From: Bacteroidetes bacterium RIFCSPLOWO2_12_FULL_37_12
GTDB lineage: Bacteria > Bacteroidota > Bacteroidia > 2-12-FULL-37-12
Length of the DNA stretch: 51,915 nucleotides
Assembly (NCBI GenBank): GCA_001769655.1
Contig: MEPC01000025.1
Coordinates: 1-51,915 of the forward strand
Direction: 5' to 3'
A program made the translations under genes and the position numbers. Shown here one piece after another: positions 1-9,474 of this stretch (within the stretch, counting starts at the first letter, position 1; each line of letters begins with the position of its first letter). The notes beneath the pieces were generated by a model that saw only the letters and a list, made by a program, of their open reading frames with translations, made no database searches and was not told the origin of the DNA.

Positions 1-673
1 AAGTTGTACAAGAGTTGGCATCAGTGACTGTAACAGAATAAGTTCCTGCACCTAACGCATTTTGGGTTTGAGTAGTTGCGCCACTGTTCCAGAGGTAAGT
101 ATAACCTGCTGTGCCACCGGATGGAACAGCGGTAGCAGTACCATTGGAATTACCATTACAGCTTGGATTAGTACCGGATGCGGAAACAGTAAGCAGAGAA
201 GGATTACTTAATGTTACATTTCCGGAGGAAGTACAGCTATTAGCATCGGTTGCCGTAACAGAGTAAGTGCCTGCTGAGAGCGAAGAAATGGAGGAAGTGG
301 TTGCTCCGGTATTCCATAAATATGTATAAGAACCGGCACCGCCGCTGGCAGAGGCAGTGGCAGAACCATTGGCACCGCCATTGCATCCGGGGTTTGTACC
401 GGTGGCACTGACTGAAACAGCAACGGGATTGGAAAGAGTAGTATTGGCAGAATTAGTGCACGATTTTGAATCGGGGACAGTAATAGTATATGTTCCCGCC
501 ACAAGACTGGATGCGGTAGTAGTGGTTTGTCCTGAGTTCCATAGATAGGAATATGGAGAAGTACCCCCTCCGGCTGTAGCTGTGGCACTACCGTTTGAGC
601 CACCGTTGCAGGATGGATTTGTATTCGATACAGAAATGGATATAGCAGAAGGATTTGTAAGAGTAATATTTGC
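1..673 (-). pseudogene. In-frame continuation of the SprB-repeat gene beyond the TAA; partial at the left edge
   Basis: Reading on from codon 674-676 in the same frame gives ANITLTNPS and then SprB repeats 15, 16 and part of 17 with no further stop up to base 1. The remainder of repeat 14 follows the stop with no gap, so the interruption is a single nonsense codon. Sister repeats have Ser (TCA/TCT) at this place, so one C-to-A change (TCA to TAA) would explain it. The end of the gene, where a type A or type B T9SS sorting domain would be expected, lies outside the window. A sequencing error cannot be excluded. Confidence 0.8.
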
Positions 674-3600
674 TTAAGCTGTGCAATTATTTGCATCTGT
701 TGAAGTTACAGTATAAGTGCCTGCCGAAATAGAAGAGATAATAGATGTTGTTGATGAATTAGACCATAAAAATGTATAACTGGGTGTTCCACCTGAGCCG
801 CTTGCTGTCGCACTTCCATTAGATCCACCATTGCATCCTGGATTTGTTCCGGAGGTTGATACAGTGAGGATTGTGGGATTAGAAAGTGTCACTGACGTGG
901 AAGATGTACAAGTATTTGCATCGGTAATGGTGACAGTAAAAGTGCCTGCAGATAAAGAAGAAATAGATTGAGTCGTTGCACCTCCATTCCATAAATACGA
1001 ATATCCGGGCGTACCGCCACCTGCAGAGGCAGTAGCTGAACCATTAGAACCGCCATTACAACTTGGATTTGTACCTGATGTTGTAGCTGTCAATAGTGAT
1101 GGATTTGAGATTGTGACACCAGAGGAAGCAGTACAACTATTGGCGTCTGTAATTGTGATTGTATAAGTACCGGCAGAGAGTGAGGAAACCGTAGAAGTAA
1201 TTGCACCTGTGGACCAGTTATAGGTATAGGGTGCAGTCCCGCCTGACGGAGTGGAAGTAGCAGTACCATTATTACCTCCATTACAACTTGGATTTGTACC
1301 TGTAGCAGATACAGTTAACAAAGCAGGATTAGAAATAGTAACAGAATTTGAGGCAGTACAGGATTTAAAATCTGTAACGGTAACTGTATAAGATCCAGCC
1401 GCAAGTCCGGAGATAATAGCTGTTGTTTGACCAGAGCTCCAGAGATAACTGTAAGGAGAAGTTCCACCGCCTACAGTAACAGTAGCACTGCCATTTGTTC
1501 CGCCATTGCAACTTGGGTTTGTTCCTGAAGTTGAAAGAGTCATCGCGGCGGGATTTGAAATAATTACATTTGAAGAAGAAGTGCAACTATTAGCATCAGT
1601 GACAGTGACTGTAAATGTTCCTGCAGAAAGAGATGAAATAGCAGAAGTAGTTGCGGCGGTTGACCAGAGATAAGTAATACCACCTGTTCCACCGGTGCCT
1701 GAAGCAGTGGCACTACCATTTGAACCCCCATTGCAACCTGGATTTGTGCCTGAAGTTGAAACAGATAATAATGTGGGATTTGTGAGAGTTACATTATTGG
1801 AAGCAGTGCATGTTTTTGCATCTGTGATAGTAACGGTGTAAGTGCCAGCCCCTAAGCCAGAGCGGGTCGAAGTAGTGGCACCACCATTCCATAAATAAGT
1901 ATATCCAGGAGTCCCTCCGCTGGGAGTTGCAGTAGCAGTACCGTTGGTTCCTCCATTACAACTTGGATTAGTTCCTGAGACAGTCAAAGATAAAGCGGTT
2001 GGAGTAGTAAGAGTGACACTACTTGAGGCAGTACAACTGTTTCCATCAGTGATGGTAGCTGTGTAAGTCCCGGCAGACAAAGAAGAAATCGTAGAAGTAG
2101 TTGCGGCTGTAGTCCAAACGTAAGTGTATGTTCCGGTTCCACCTGCACCCGATACTGTTGCTGTTCCATTAGTACCTCCGTTACAGCTTGGATTTGTTCC
2201 GGTAGATGTAGCTGTAACTACTGTAGGATTTGAAAGAGTAGTGCTTCCAGAAATTGTACATGATTTTGTATCAGTAACCGTAACTGTATAGGTGCCTGCA
2301 GTAAGACCAGACAAAGTGGAAGTAGTTTGTCCTCCATTCCATAAATAAGTATAGGGAGCGGAGCCACCGCCAGGTGTTGCTGTAGCGGAACCATTTGCAC
2401 TTCCATTACAACTCGGATTCGTACTGGAAACAGAAAGTGTTAAAGGAACAGGATTAGAAATAGTGACACTTGTAGTTGCGGTACAGCTATTAGCATCTGT
2501 TGCAGTAACAGTATAGGTTCCTGCAATTAAAGAAGAAATAGTTGAGGTTGTAGCCGCATTTGACCATGTATAAGTAATTGTACCTGTTCCACCGGAACCG
2601 GTAGCAGTGGCACTACCATTAGAACCGCCATTACAACTTGGATTTGTTCCCGAAGTAGAAACAGTCAATAAAACCGGATTTGTTAATGTAGTTGAACCGG
2701 AAATAGTACAACTCTTAGAATCAGTGACAGTCACGCTATAGGTACCTGCTCCCAACGAGGAACGCGTCTGAGTAGTTTGCCCGCCATTCCATGCATAGGT
2801 ATATCCTGGAGTGCCACCTCCGGCGGTAGCTGTGGCAGAACCGTTTGTACCACCATTACAACCAGGATTAGTGCCGGTTACAGATAATGTGAGAGCAGAA
2901 GGACTTGAAAGAGTGACACTTCCTGAGGAAGTACAACTGTTCCCGTCTGTTGCAGTACAAGTGTAAGTGCCTGCCGCTAACGAGGTGAGAGTAGAAGTAG
3001 TTGATCCGGTGGACCAGATGTATGTGAAACTTCCCGTACCACCGGATGCGGACGCAGTAGCAGTTCCATTTGAACTACCATTGCAAGATGGATTTGTTCC
3101 GGTGACACTAACAGTAACTGCTGTAGGATTGCTGATGGTTATTGAATTGGAACCGGTACAAGATTTAGCATCCGTAATTGTAACAGTGTAGGTGCCGGCA
3201 GATAATCCCGAGATAGTCGATGTGGTTGCCGCATTAGACCATAAATAAGTATATCCCGCAGTACCACCGCTTGCAGTAGTAGTAGCAGAGCCGTTGGTGC
3301 CACCACTACAACTAGGATTAGTTCCAGACATAGTTGCAGTAACCGCAGACGGAGCAGTGAGTGTCACTGAATTTGATTTTGTACATGCGTTTGCATCAGT
3401 AACTGTCACTGTATAGGTTGCCGCTGATACACCGCTGATGCTTGATGTGGTGGTACTATTTGACCACAGATATGTATAGGGAGAAACACCTCCACTTACT
3501 GTCACCGTTGCAGAACCGTTTGTTCCACCTGAACAGGTTGGATTTGTACTTCCCATAGTTAAAGACAAGACAGTGGGTTGAGTAATTGTGACACTGGAGG

Positions 3601-3787
3601 TTGTAGTTAACGAACCAGCATCTGTTACCGTTACTGTATAAGTACCCGCCGCTATACTGGAAATATCCTCTGTGGTGGCGGCGTTAGACCAAGCATAGGT
3701 GTAAGGTGTTGTTCCGCCTGTAACTGTTAAATTTGCTGAACCGGTGCTTGCTCCGTTACAAGTAACATTAGTACCCACAATAGATGC
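1..3787 (-). repeat. Tandem array of ~225-bp SprB repeats (about 17 units)
   Basis: About 17 consecutive units of ~75 codons are visible. From unit 3 to unit 16 they alternate: odd units mostly carry a DxKSC-type core (DAKSC, DSKSC, DTKSC, DAKTC, DFKSC) and often WNGGQTT or WNGGATT, while even units carry DxNSC cores (DANSC, DGNSC, DANNC) and WSNAATT-like segments. Unit 13 (DANTC) is a partial exception, and unit 17 breaks the pattern. The alternation suggests growth by duplication of a ~450-bp two-repeat unit. Confidence 0.85.
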
Positions 3788-6166
3788 AGTAAAAGTATTT
3801 TCAAGTACATTGAGATTATCAATAAAAAGGTTATTTCCAAAACCATTTGTTGCTTCAAATTTTAATATAACAGTTTGACCAACATAAGCAGAGAGATTAA
3901 TAGTTTCTTTTCTCCAGTCAGCAGAAGAAGCTGGAAACCAATCAGAACTTTGACTGGAAGAATTTGTGCGAAGGTTTGCCGAAACGGCATCAGCATCTTT
4001 GCCGGATTTATTATATAAGGTAGTAGGAAAAGATGAACCACAGTCCGTGGAAATAAATACTTTTAATCTTTCGCTGTTGCTATCTGAAAATCGTGCATAA
4101 GCTAAATCAAATTGTGCAATTGGGTTTGTGGCACCAGATAAATTTATTTTACCGGTTATTAATTCATCTGTAGTTCCAACATTTGTACTATAGTTAAAGA
4201 AATTTATCCATGCAACGGTGGTTGAGGTTCCACCGCTTCCGGTAGTTGATGCTCTGCTTGCCCATGTCAACCCTCCATCTGTATTTGTAATGGACCATCC
4301 GCCGGGAGGAAAAGTCCCTGATTCAAATGTCTCGGTATAGGGTATGGCATTTCCTCCTACCTGTATGTAATTGGTTTTAGTTTCAATATCAGAGCCAAAA
4401 CCATTTGTAGCAGTAAGAGAAACCGTATAAGTACCGGAGGAATTATAACTAATGCTTGTAGGATTTTGAGAAGTGGAAGATGAGGGAGTGGCACCGGTAA
4501 ATGTCCATGACCAGGAAGTTGGTGTATATGTACTTAAATCAGTGAAATTAACTGATAAGGTAGAACTACAGGTACTTGTTGGTGAGCCAGAAAAATTAGC
4601 AACGGGCGGCGAAGAACAACTGTATGCACTCATTCCGGTTAGCCCACATGCTGTAAGATTGGCAGTTGTACTATGTGACATTACATAATTTCCACCGGCT
4701 ATGTCAGTTCCTGAATCAAGTGTCCGGATGGAAGTTCCGTTTGTAATAGAATAGTGCATAACCTTTCCACTATTGATAATATGTCCCAACTGATGATTGT
4801 GACCTAACTCATGCAGTGCCACTGATTCAAAATCCGATTCACCGGCTGAGGGGGCAGTGGGACCAAATTCCCAGGTTACACCCCCTGTTCCATCTCTTTT
4901 GAATTTAATATCAATGCCACTTACTCTCCAGCGGGAACCACAACTGGAATAATAACTATAGCCAGTGCCCAAAACACCGGAAGACAACGCACCGGCGCTA
5001 TTGTCAAACATAATTACATTAGTTCCATCTGCTCCCGCTGAATTAATGGTTGTAGTGCCACCTGTTTCCAACACATTCCAACCTGTGTTACATCTCCAGC
5101 TTGTTAGAGCGCGTTGAAAAGCCGCCTTTGCTGTTGTATGCGTATCGAAGTTTACTCCACTGTTAGCAGTGTTTGTACTGTATTTATAGGTATAACCACC
5201 CGAACCATTTTGGTTGTATAAGTCAGCTTCCTGTTCAGGAGAGCTAATGGTGGTTTGTGCGTAAGAAATTGTTAAACTTGAACCCGAAGTTCCAGTGCCA
5301 CCGCCGCCTCCTGAAACCACCACCTGTATGGTTCCGGTGCCGGCATTTGATGGGACTTTAATCTGGATTTGTGTGGATGACCAGCTAACAACCCTATCGG
5401 AGGCGGCACTGATATACGTGGCACCACCGTCATCAGCGTTTTTAAATTTAACAGTGCCTGAAGCGGATGTTCCCAAATTACTGCCATTGATTGTTAAAAC
5501 ACTTTGAGTTCCGGCAGTGATTGTAGTAGGAGTAAAAGAACTGATAACTGGAGCGGCGCGTGAAATCTGTGCTTTACGCTCTGAGTCAATGTTTCTGGCT
5601 ACAATTTTTTCAAAATCATATTTTTTTACTTCACGGTAACTTTTGTTAAGGCGGGAATTTATATTCTGATAAACTTCCGTTTTTACATTTTGATACTTCT
5701 TAAAAGGATCAATTGCCTCCCCATTCGATTCATCATATTTAACAAATGCCTGAGCGCTTGCAAAGGGAATAAATTTTAAATTTTCATCTATAAACCGGTT
5801 TGAAATTATTTTTTTTGACGTAGAACTTTTAGTTAAAAAAAATAAACCTACATCTCCTGCATTCAGCTCAAGGGTTGGATTGACAACATGGAGATCGCCA
5901 CCAATTAATCCTCCTTCTGTTATCAGTTCCAATTCGTAGGGAAGTGAACCACCTTTAAATACTTTAAAAACTTCAATGATGTTAGAAGTAAATATCAGAG
6001 TGTGTTCAGGATTCCAGAAACAGGATTTACTTTTTACCCTGCCTTCTACAATGAAAGACGATTGGTTTACCCTTTGTTCAAAGGGAACTTCCACCATCAG
6101 GCATTGAGAAAATCCGGTGATTCCGAATAAGGCAAATGTGAAACATGAGATTAAAAATTGTTTCAT
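674..6166 (-). CDS. Giant secreted metzincin-like protein with IPT, PKD, jelly-roll and SprB repeats (ends at an in-frame stop)
   Basis: The 1830-residue product begins with a signal peptide (MKQFLISCFTFALFGITGFS). In order: an N-terminal region of ~200 residues; an IPT/TIG domain (~206-301); a zinc-protease region with HELGHNHQLGH at residues 452-462 followed by a Met-turn-like VMHYS (Met ~470), which resembles metzincins but has Gln where the third-turn Gly is usual; a PKD domain (~516-602); a 'choice-of-anchor J' jelly-roll region (~605-790); then fourteen ~75-residue SprB repeats from ~794 (typical cores NPSCNGG, YTYLW, SLSAGTYTVTVTDA, C). SprB repeats are known from the gliding adhesin SprB and other T9SS cargo; adhesion or peptidase roles here are inferred. 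Translation stops at TAA 674-676 in the middle of repeat 14, although the same frame stays open to the window edge with three further repeats. The truncated product has no T9SS sorting domain, so as written it would probably not be exported correctly. Confidence 0.88.
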   Translation of the reverse strand: MKQFLISCFTFALFGITGFSQCLMVEVPFEQRVNQSSFIVEGRVKSKSCFWNPEHTLIFTSNIIEVFKVFKGGSLPYELELITEGGLIGGDLHVVNPTLELNAGDVGLFFLTKSSTSKKIISNRFIDENLKFIPFASAQAFVKYDESNGEAIDPFKKYQNVKTEVYQNINSRLNKSYREVKKYDFEKIVARNIDSERKAQISRAAPVISSFTPTTITAGTQSVLTINGSNLGTSASGTVKFKNADDGGATYISAASDRVVSWSSTQIQIKVPSNAGTGTIQVVVSGGGGGTGTSGSSLTISYAQTTISSPEQEADLYNQNGSGGYTYKYSTNTANSGVNFDTHTTAKAAFQRALTSWRCNTGWNVLETGGTTTINSAGADGTNVIMFDNSAGALSSGVLGTGYSYYSSCGSRWRVSGIDIKFKRDGTGGVTWEFGPTAPSAGESDFESVALHELGHNHQLGHIINSGKVMHYSITNGTSIRTLDSGTDIAGGNYVMSHSTTANLTACGLTGMSAYSCSSPPVANFSGSPTSTCSSTLSVNFTDLSTYTPTSWSWTFTGATPSSSTSQNPTSISYNSSGTYTVSLTATNGFGSDIETKTNYIQVGGNAIPYTETFESGTFPPGGWSITNTDGGLTWASRASTTGSGGTSTTVAWINFFNYSTNVGTTDELITGKINLSGATNPIAQFDLAYARFSDSNSERLKVFISTDCGSSFPTTLYNKSGKDADAVSANLRTNSSSQSSDWFPASSADWRKETINLSAYVGQTVILKFEATNGFGNNLFIDNLNVLENTFTASIVGTNVTCNGASTGSANLTVTGGTTPYTYAWSNAATTEDISSIAAGTYTVTVTDAGSLTTTSSVTITQPTVLSLTMGSTNPTCSGGTNGSATVTVSGGVSPYTYLWSNSTTTSSISGVSAATYTVTVTDANACTKSNSVTLTAPSAVTATMSGTNPSCSGGTNGSATTTASGGTAGYTYLWSNAATTSTISGLSAGTYTVTITDAKSCTGSNSITISNPTAVTVSVTGTNPSCNGSSNGTATASASGGTGSFTYIWSTGSTTSTLTSLAAGTYTCTATDGNSCTSSGSVTLSSPSALTLSVTGTNPGCNGGTNGSATATAGGGTPGYTYAWNGGQTTQTRSSLGAGTYSVTVTDSKSCTISGSTTLTNPVLLTVSTSGTNPSCNGGSNGSATATGSGGTGTITYTWSNAATTSTISSLIAGTYTVTATDANSCTATTSVTISNPVPLTLSVSSTNPSCNGSANGSATATPGGGSAPYTYLWNGGQTTSTLSGLTAGTYTVTVTDTKSCTISGSTTLSNPTVVTATSTGTNPSCNGGTNGTATVSGAGGTGTYTYVWTTAATTSTISSLSAGTYTATITDGNSCTASSSVTLTTPTALSLTVSGTNPSCNGGTNGTATATPSGGTPGYTYLWNGGATTSTRSGLGAGTYTVTITDAKTCTASNNVTLTNPTLLSVSTSGTNPGCNGGSNGSATASGTGGTGGITYLWSTAATTSAISSLSAGTFTVTVTDANSCTSSSNVIISNPAAMTLSTSGTNPSCNGGTNGSATVTVGGGTSPYSYLWSSGQTTAIISGLAAGSYTVTVTDFKSCTASNSVTISNPALLTVSATGTNPSCNGGNNGTATSTPSGGTAPYTYNWSTGAITSTVSSLSAGTYTITITDANSCTASSGVTISNPSLLTATTSGTNPSCNGGSNGSATASAGGGTPGYSYLWNGGATTQSISSLSAGTFTVTITDANTCTSSTSVTLSNPTILTVSTSGTNPGCNGGSNGSATASGSGGTPSYTFLWSNSSTTSIISSISAGTYTVTSTDANNCTA

Positions 6167-6215
6167 AATTACTAATGTTAATAGGGTTAAAAATTTGAAA
6201 AATAAAAAATGTGTG

Positions 6216-6376
6216 TTACTGTTCAGTCAAAAAATGAAAAAATACAATTTTGCCACAGATTACACGGATTAATGTTGCAAAAAATCTTAAAATCGTGTTT
6301 AATCAGTGTAATCAGTGGCTAAATTTTTTTTTCTTGTTCAATTAGCGTTTTAATTAATTTGGGTAATGAACAGTAA
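6216..6376. repeat. ~160-bp nested inverted repeat, MITE-like
   Basis: Outer perfect inverted repeats TTACTGTTCA (6216-6225) and TGAACAGTAA (6367-6376) enclose an inner pair of 21-bp arms (6252-6272 and 6299-6319) matching at about 19 of 21 positions; the arms contain the words CAGATTACAC and GTGTAATCAGTG. No transposase is encoded. It could be a non-autonomous element or a degenerate repeat family; copy number elsewhere is unknown. Confidence 0.6.
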
Positions 6377-6733
6377 TAATTATTCGAAGCTAAATATTCT
6401 TAAGAAAAATTATATACCGGATAAATATTAGAGTCAAAATTCCGGTCAAAAAAAAGCTAAAGGTAATGAAATTCAGTTGAGAAAACCAATAAAAATCGGG
6501 TATTTTATTCACAAAAGGCAAACATTGGTAGGATTTTGTAAGTAATTGATTATTAGCTATTAATGTTTAAGAATCAACGACTGTATTTTTTAACCGTAAT
6601 TTCAAGAAAATTCATGAATTTATTTTGTAAATTTGAATTTGACGGAATAATAGCGGGTTATTTTACTTCAACTCTGTAAACTTTAGTTCTTTACAAGCTC
6701 TAAACTGTACGAGATAGAACAAATGAATATAAA

Positions 6734-6811
6734 AATTAACCGCTAATTGACATTAATTATTCGCGTAAATTCGCGTTTAATTTATTTATTCACGTAAATT
6801 AGCGGTTAATT
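6734..6811. repeat. 78-bp inverted repeat with arms AATTAACCGCTAATT
   Basis: Perfect 15-bp arms at 6734-6748 (AATTAACCGCTAATT) and 6797-6811 (AATTAGCGGTTAATT) surround a centre with TTCGCGTAAATTCGCG. A related element lies at 11580-11681, so this is an interspersed repeat rather than a gene-specific hairpin. Confidence 0.7.
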
Positions 6812-6865
6812 TATTTTTTCCCAGATTAATTTATTTTAACCGATAAAACTACACTCTTCAAACGA

Positions 6866-9085
6866 ATGAAAAAGTATATTACCTGGATTTCTTTTGTTCT
6901 CGTTTTCTTTGCTTTATGGAAAACTCAGGCACAAAATTTAAAATCCGTCACTAAATTCTCACTTACCGGCTTTAATGGTTTTTCTTATTCCCTCTGGGAT
7001 TCCGCAACATTTTATAAAAATGGAAAACTTATTGATTGGCCCTTCACCGGCGGATTCAACAGTTCACAGTTTTTTCATTGTAAACTGAATGAAGATAATA
7101 TTCCTGACCTGGTAATCTTTGACAGAGACGGAAATACACTTACAACTTTTATCAATACGGGTAAAAATGAATTGCTTCCTTTTCGTCATGCGCCCGAGTA
7201 TGTAACTAATTTTCCCGCAATGTATAATTGGATACATGTATATGACTTTAATTGTGATGGTGTTGATGACCTTTTTACTTCTGAGTACGATTACATAAGT
7301 TCCTACACAGGAATCATGAAGAATAATCAGCTTAAATTTTCAAATAACTCTATTAAGCTGAAAGCAGATTCTCTTCCGGTCTTTTGTCCCTCTTCTGATA
7401 TTCCAGCTTTTGCAGATATTGATTTCGATGGAGATATGGATATACTTTCGTTTGATCAGTTTGGCACCCGAGTGGTTTATTATAAAAATCTTTCTATGGA
7501 TAATTTTGGTACCTGTGACACTCTTTTATTTTCTTCTCCCGTTTGTTGGGGAAATTTTTCTGAAGATTTTTCTACTAACAATGTTAATCTGAATGACTCC
7601 TGCTCAGGAGGAAGGTGGGCTAAAAATGGCATAGTTGAGAATAATCTGCATGCAGGCAGTACCTTGCTTGCTTTGGATTATGACGGAGATAACGATAATG
7701 ACTTGTTGGTCGGTGACATCTCATTTTATTATTTGAATTTACTCACGAATGGGGGAACAAATAACTACGCAAATATTACTGAACAAAATCCGACTTTCCC
7801 CACCTCATCTGATAAAGTAAATATCCGAATTTTTCCCGCTTCTTATCTTATTGACATTGACAATGATAATATCAAGGACCTTATAGCGGCTCCAAATGCT
7901 CCTCCTGCTTCGGCTAATATAAACCAGATTTTTACCTATAAAAATACTTCACTGACAACATCCTATTCACTACAATACCTCAGTGACACTCTCTGGTCAG
8001 GAAAAACCATTGATGTGGGAACCGGTGCCATGCCCGTATTTATTGATTTGGATAAAGACGGGTTGAAGGACTTATTGATCGGGAATCAATTTTATACCTA
8101 TAATAACGGTAAGCAAACCGGGCAATTAATGTATTTTAGAAATACTGGAACTCTTTCCTCTCCTGCTTTTACTATGGATACGGATGATTACTTATCTGCG
8201 TCTTCGTTTGGTTTATTTGGATTATCTCCTGCTTTCGGTGACATGGATAATGATGGTGATTCAGATTTACTTTTAGGGGATTTGGAGGGTCATGTTCATC
8301 TTTTTTTGGATACTGCCGAAGTAAATTCACCAGCTAATTTTGCTTTAAAACAATTTAACTATAAGAACATTGATGCCGGGAACAGTGCCATTCCGCAGTT
8401 ATTTGATTTGAATGAAGATGGAAAACTGGATATTATAATAGGGGAGAGGGGAGGTAGAATAAAATACTACGAGAACATAGGTACGTTAACAGAACCGGAT
8501 TTTTCAGATACACCAACCAGTTCATTTTTAGGAAAAGTAGATGTGATGAAACAATGTTGCACGGGGTATTGCGCACCACTTTTTACAAAATCGGAGGGAA
8601 AAATCATACTTTTAGCCGGTTCAGAAAATGGATGGATTTATGAATACGATGATATTGCTAATAACCTGAACGGTAATTTTCTTCTGATTGACTCCGTGAA
8701 AATTCCAGGTCATAGAATATTTTTAAGCATGGGAGATATAACCAATGATAATTCATCAGAAATGGTAATTGGTAATTTTGGAGGAGGAATTTTTATGTAT
8801 AAACTTTCATCTGCTACGTCAATAAAAGAGAACGTCTATTATCAAAATAATTTCCTCTTTTATCAATCGGGGAATGATTTGAATATTGAGATTTTTAAAC
8901 ATTTATCTGATTTACCTTACGAAATCACAATCTATAATTCAAGTGGCACCTCTGTTAAACAGCTTTCGGTTTTTCCATTTAATAATCGTTATAAAATTCC
9001 AATAGGAGAGATTTCTGCCGGGTTTTATTTTATAGTGTTAAGAAACAGGGGAGGGGTAGTTGTTGGAAAATGGGTGAAGATGTGA
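6866..9085 (+). CDS. Secreted FG-GAP/VCBS-repeat protein with T9SS type A sorting domain
   Basis: The 739-residue protein starts with a signal peptide (MKKYITWISFVLVFFALWKT, then QAQ). About eight calcium-loop motifs of the FG-GAP/VCBS type follow, for example DFNCDGVDDLF, DIDFDGDMDIL, DYDGDNDNDLL, DIDNDNIKDLI, DLDKDGLKDLL, DMDNDGDSDLL and DLNEDGKLDII; these normally form blades of a beta-propeller. The last ~85 residues (ITIYNSSGTSVKQL to GKWVKM) look like a T9SS type A C-terminal domain, so export through the outer membrane and surface attachment or release are inferred. The ligand or role is unknown. Its neighbours give no pathway; an inverted-repeat element sits just upstream. Confidence 0.88.
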   Translation: MKKYITWISFVLVFFALWKTQAQNLKSVTKFSLTGFNGFSYSLWDSATFYKNGKLIDWPFTGGFNSSQFFHCKLNEDNIPDLVIFDRDGNTLTTFINTGKNELLPFRHAPEYVTNFPAMYNWIHVYDFNCDGVDDLFTSEYDYISSYTGIMKNNQLKFSNNSIKLKADSLPVFCPSSDIPAFADIDFDGDMDILSFDQFGTRVVYYKNLSMDNFGTCDTLLFSSPVCWGNFSEDFSTNNVNLNDSCSGGRWAKNGIVENNLHAGSTLLALDYDGDNDNDLLVGDISFYYLNLLTNGGTNNYANITEQNPTFPTSSDKVNIRIFPASYLIDIDNDNIKDLIAAPNAPPASANINQIFTYKNTSLTTSYSLQYLSDTLWSGKTIDVGTGAMPVFIDLDKDGLKDLLIGNQFYTYNNGKQTGQLMYFRNTGTLSSPAFTMDTDDYLSASSFGLFGLSPAFGDMDNDGDSDLLLGDLEGHVHLFLDTAEVNSPANFALKQFNYKNIDAGNSAIPQLFDLNEDGKLDIIIGERGGRIKYYENIGTLTEPDFSDTPTSSFLGKVDVMKQCCTGYCAPLFTKSEGKIILLAGSENGWIYEYDDIANNLNGNFLLIDSVKIPGHRIFLSMGDITNDNSSEMVIGNFGGGIFMYKLSSATSIKENVYYQNNFLFYQSGNDLNIEIFKHLSDLPYEITIYNSSGTSVKQLSVFPFNNRYKIPIGEISAGFYFIVLRNRGGVVVGKWVKM

Positions 9086-9202
9086 AAACTTTAGTGTTAC
9101 ATAACAGTAGCAATGCTATCCTAATTTTTTTCGTACGCGATTTGATTAATTCAGTTTTTTTGTTTTATTTTGTAAGAGTTATTATAGATATAATAGATAA
9201 AA

Positions 9203-9463
9203 ATGCCTGAGATTAGTAGATTTTTTGGAATTATTGTAAGAATGTATTTTAATGATCATTCCCCACCACATTTTCATGCTGAATATCAGGAATACGAAGC
9301 AAAGTATGATATTAAAACATTGAAAATAATTAAAGGCAAAATGTCTAAACGTGCAAATGCATTAATTTTAGAATGGGCAGATGATCACAGAAAGGAATTA
9401 ATCAAAAACTGGGAATTATCAGCCGTTCCCAAACCTTTAAAATCAATAGAGCCATTAAAATAA
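9203..9463 (+). CDS. DUF4160 family protein
   Basis: The 86-residue product begins MPEISRFFGIIVRMYFNDH, followed by SPPHFHAEY, the N-terminal signature I associate with DUF4160 (PEI..F.GI.I.M...DH.PPHFH). It ends with NWELSAVPKPLKSIEPLK, also family-typical. It lies 11 bp upstream of a DUF2442 gene in the same direction, a pairing common in bacteria. The function is not established; a toxin-antitoxin-like role has been suggested from the pairing, so treat that as inference. A broken second pair occurs at 46.2-46.6 kb. Confidence 0.85.
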   Translation: MPEISRFFGIIVRMYFNDHSPPHFHAEYQEYEAKYDIKTLKIIKGKMSKRANALILEWADDHRKELIKNWELSAVPKPLKSIEPLK

Positions 9464-9474
9464 TTTTTTTTATT

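Larger units (their letters stand above)
6167..6865. other. Gene-free 0.7-kb AT-rich spacer with two inverted-repeat elements
   Basis: This gap lies between divergent starts (the SprB-repeat gene on minus, the FG-GAP gene on plus). It holds a nested inverted repeat at 6216-6376 and an AATTAACCGCTAATT element at 6734-6811, listed separately. The stretch between them (6377-6733) is AT-rich and shows no convincing reading frame or RNA structure. Promoters for both flanking genes should lie here, but no clear TTTG/TAnnTTTG pair was recognised. Confidence 0.7.

Noticed and set aside
674-676. Stop codon recoding (selenocysteine, pyrrolysine) in the SprB-repeat gene
   Set aside because: The codon is TAA, not TGA or TAG, no recoding structure is seen, and sister repeats have Ser there. 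A mutation or base error is simpler.
1-3787. CRISPR-like array
   Set aside because: The regular ~225-bp period is a coding SprB repeat with conserved frame; there are no short identical repeats with unique spacers and no cas genes.
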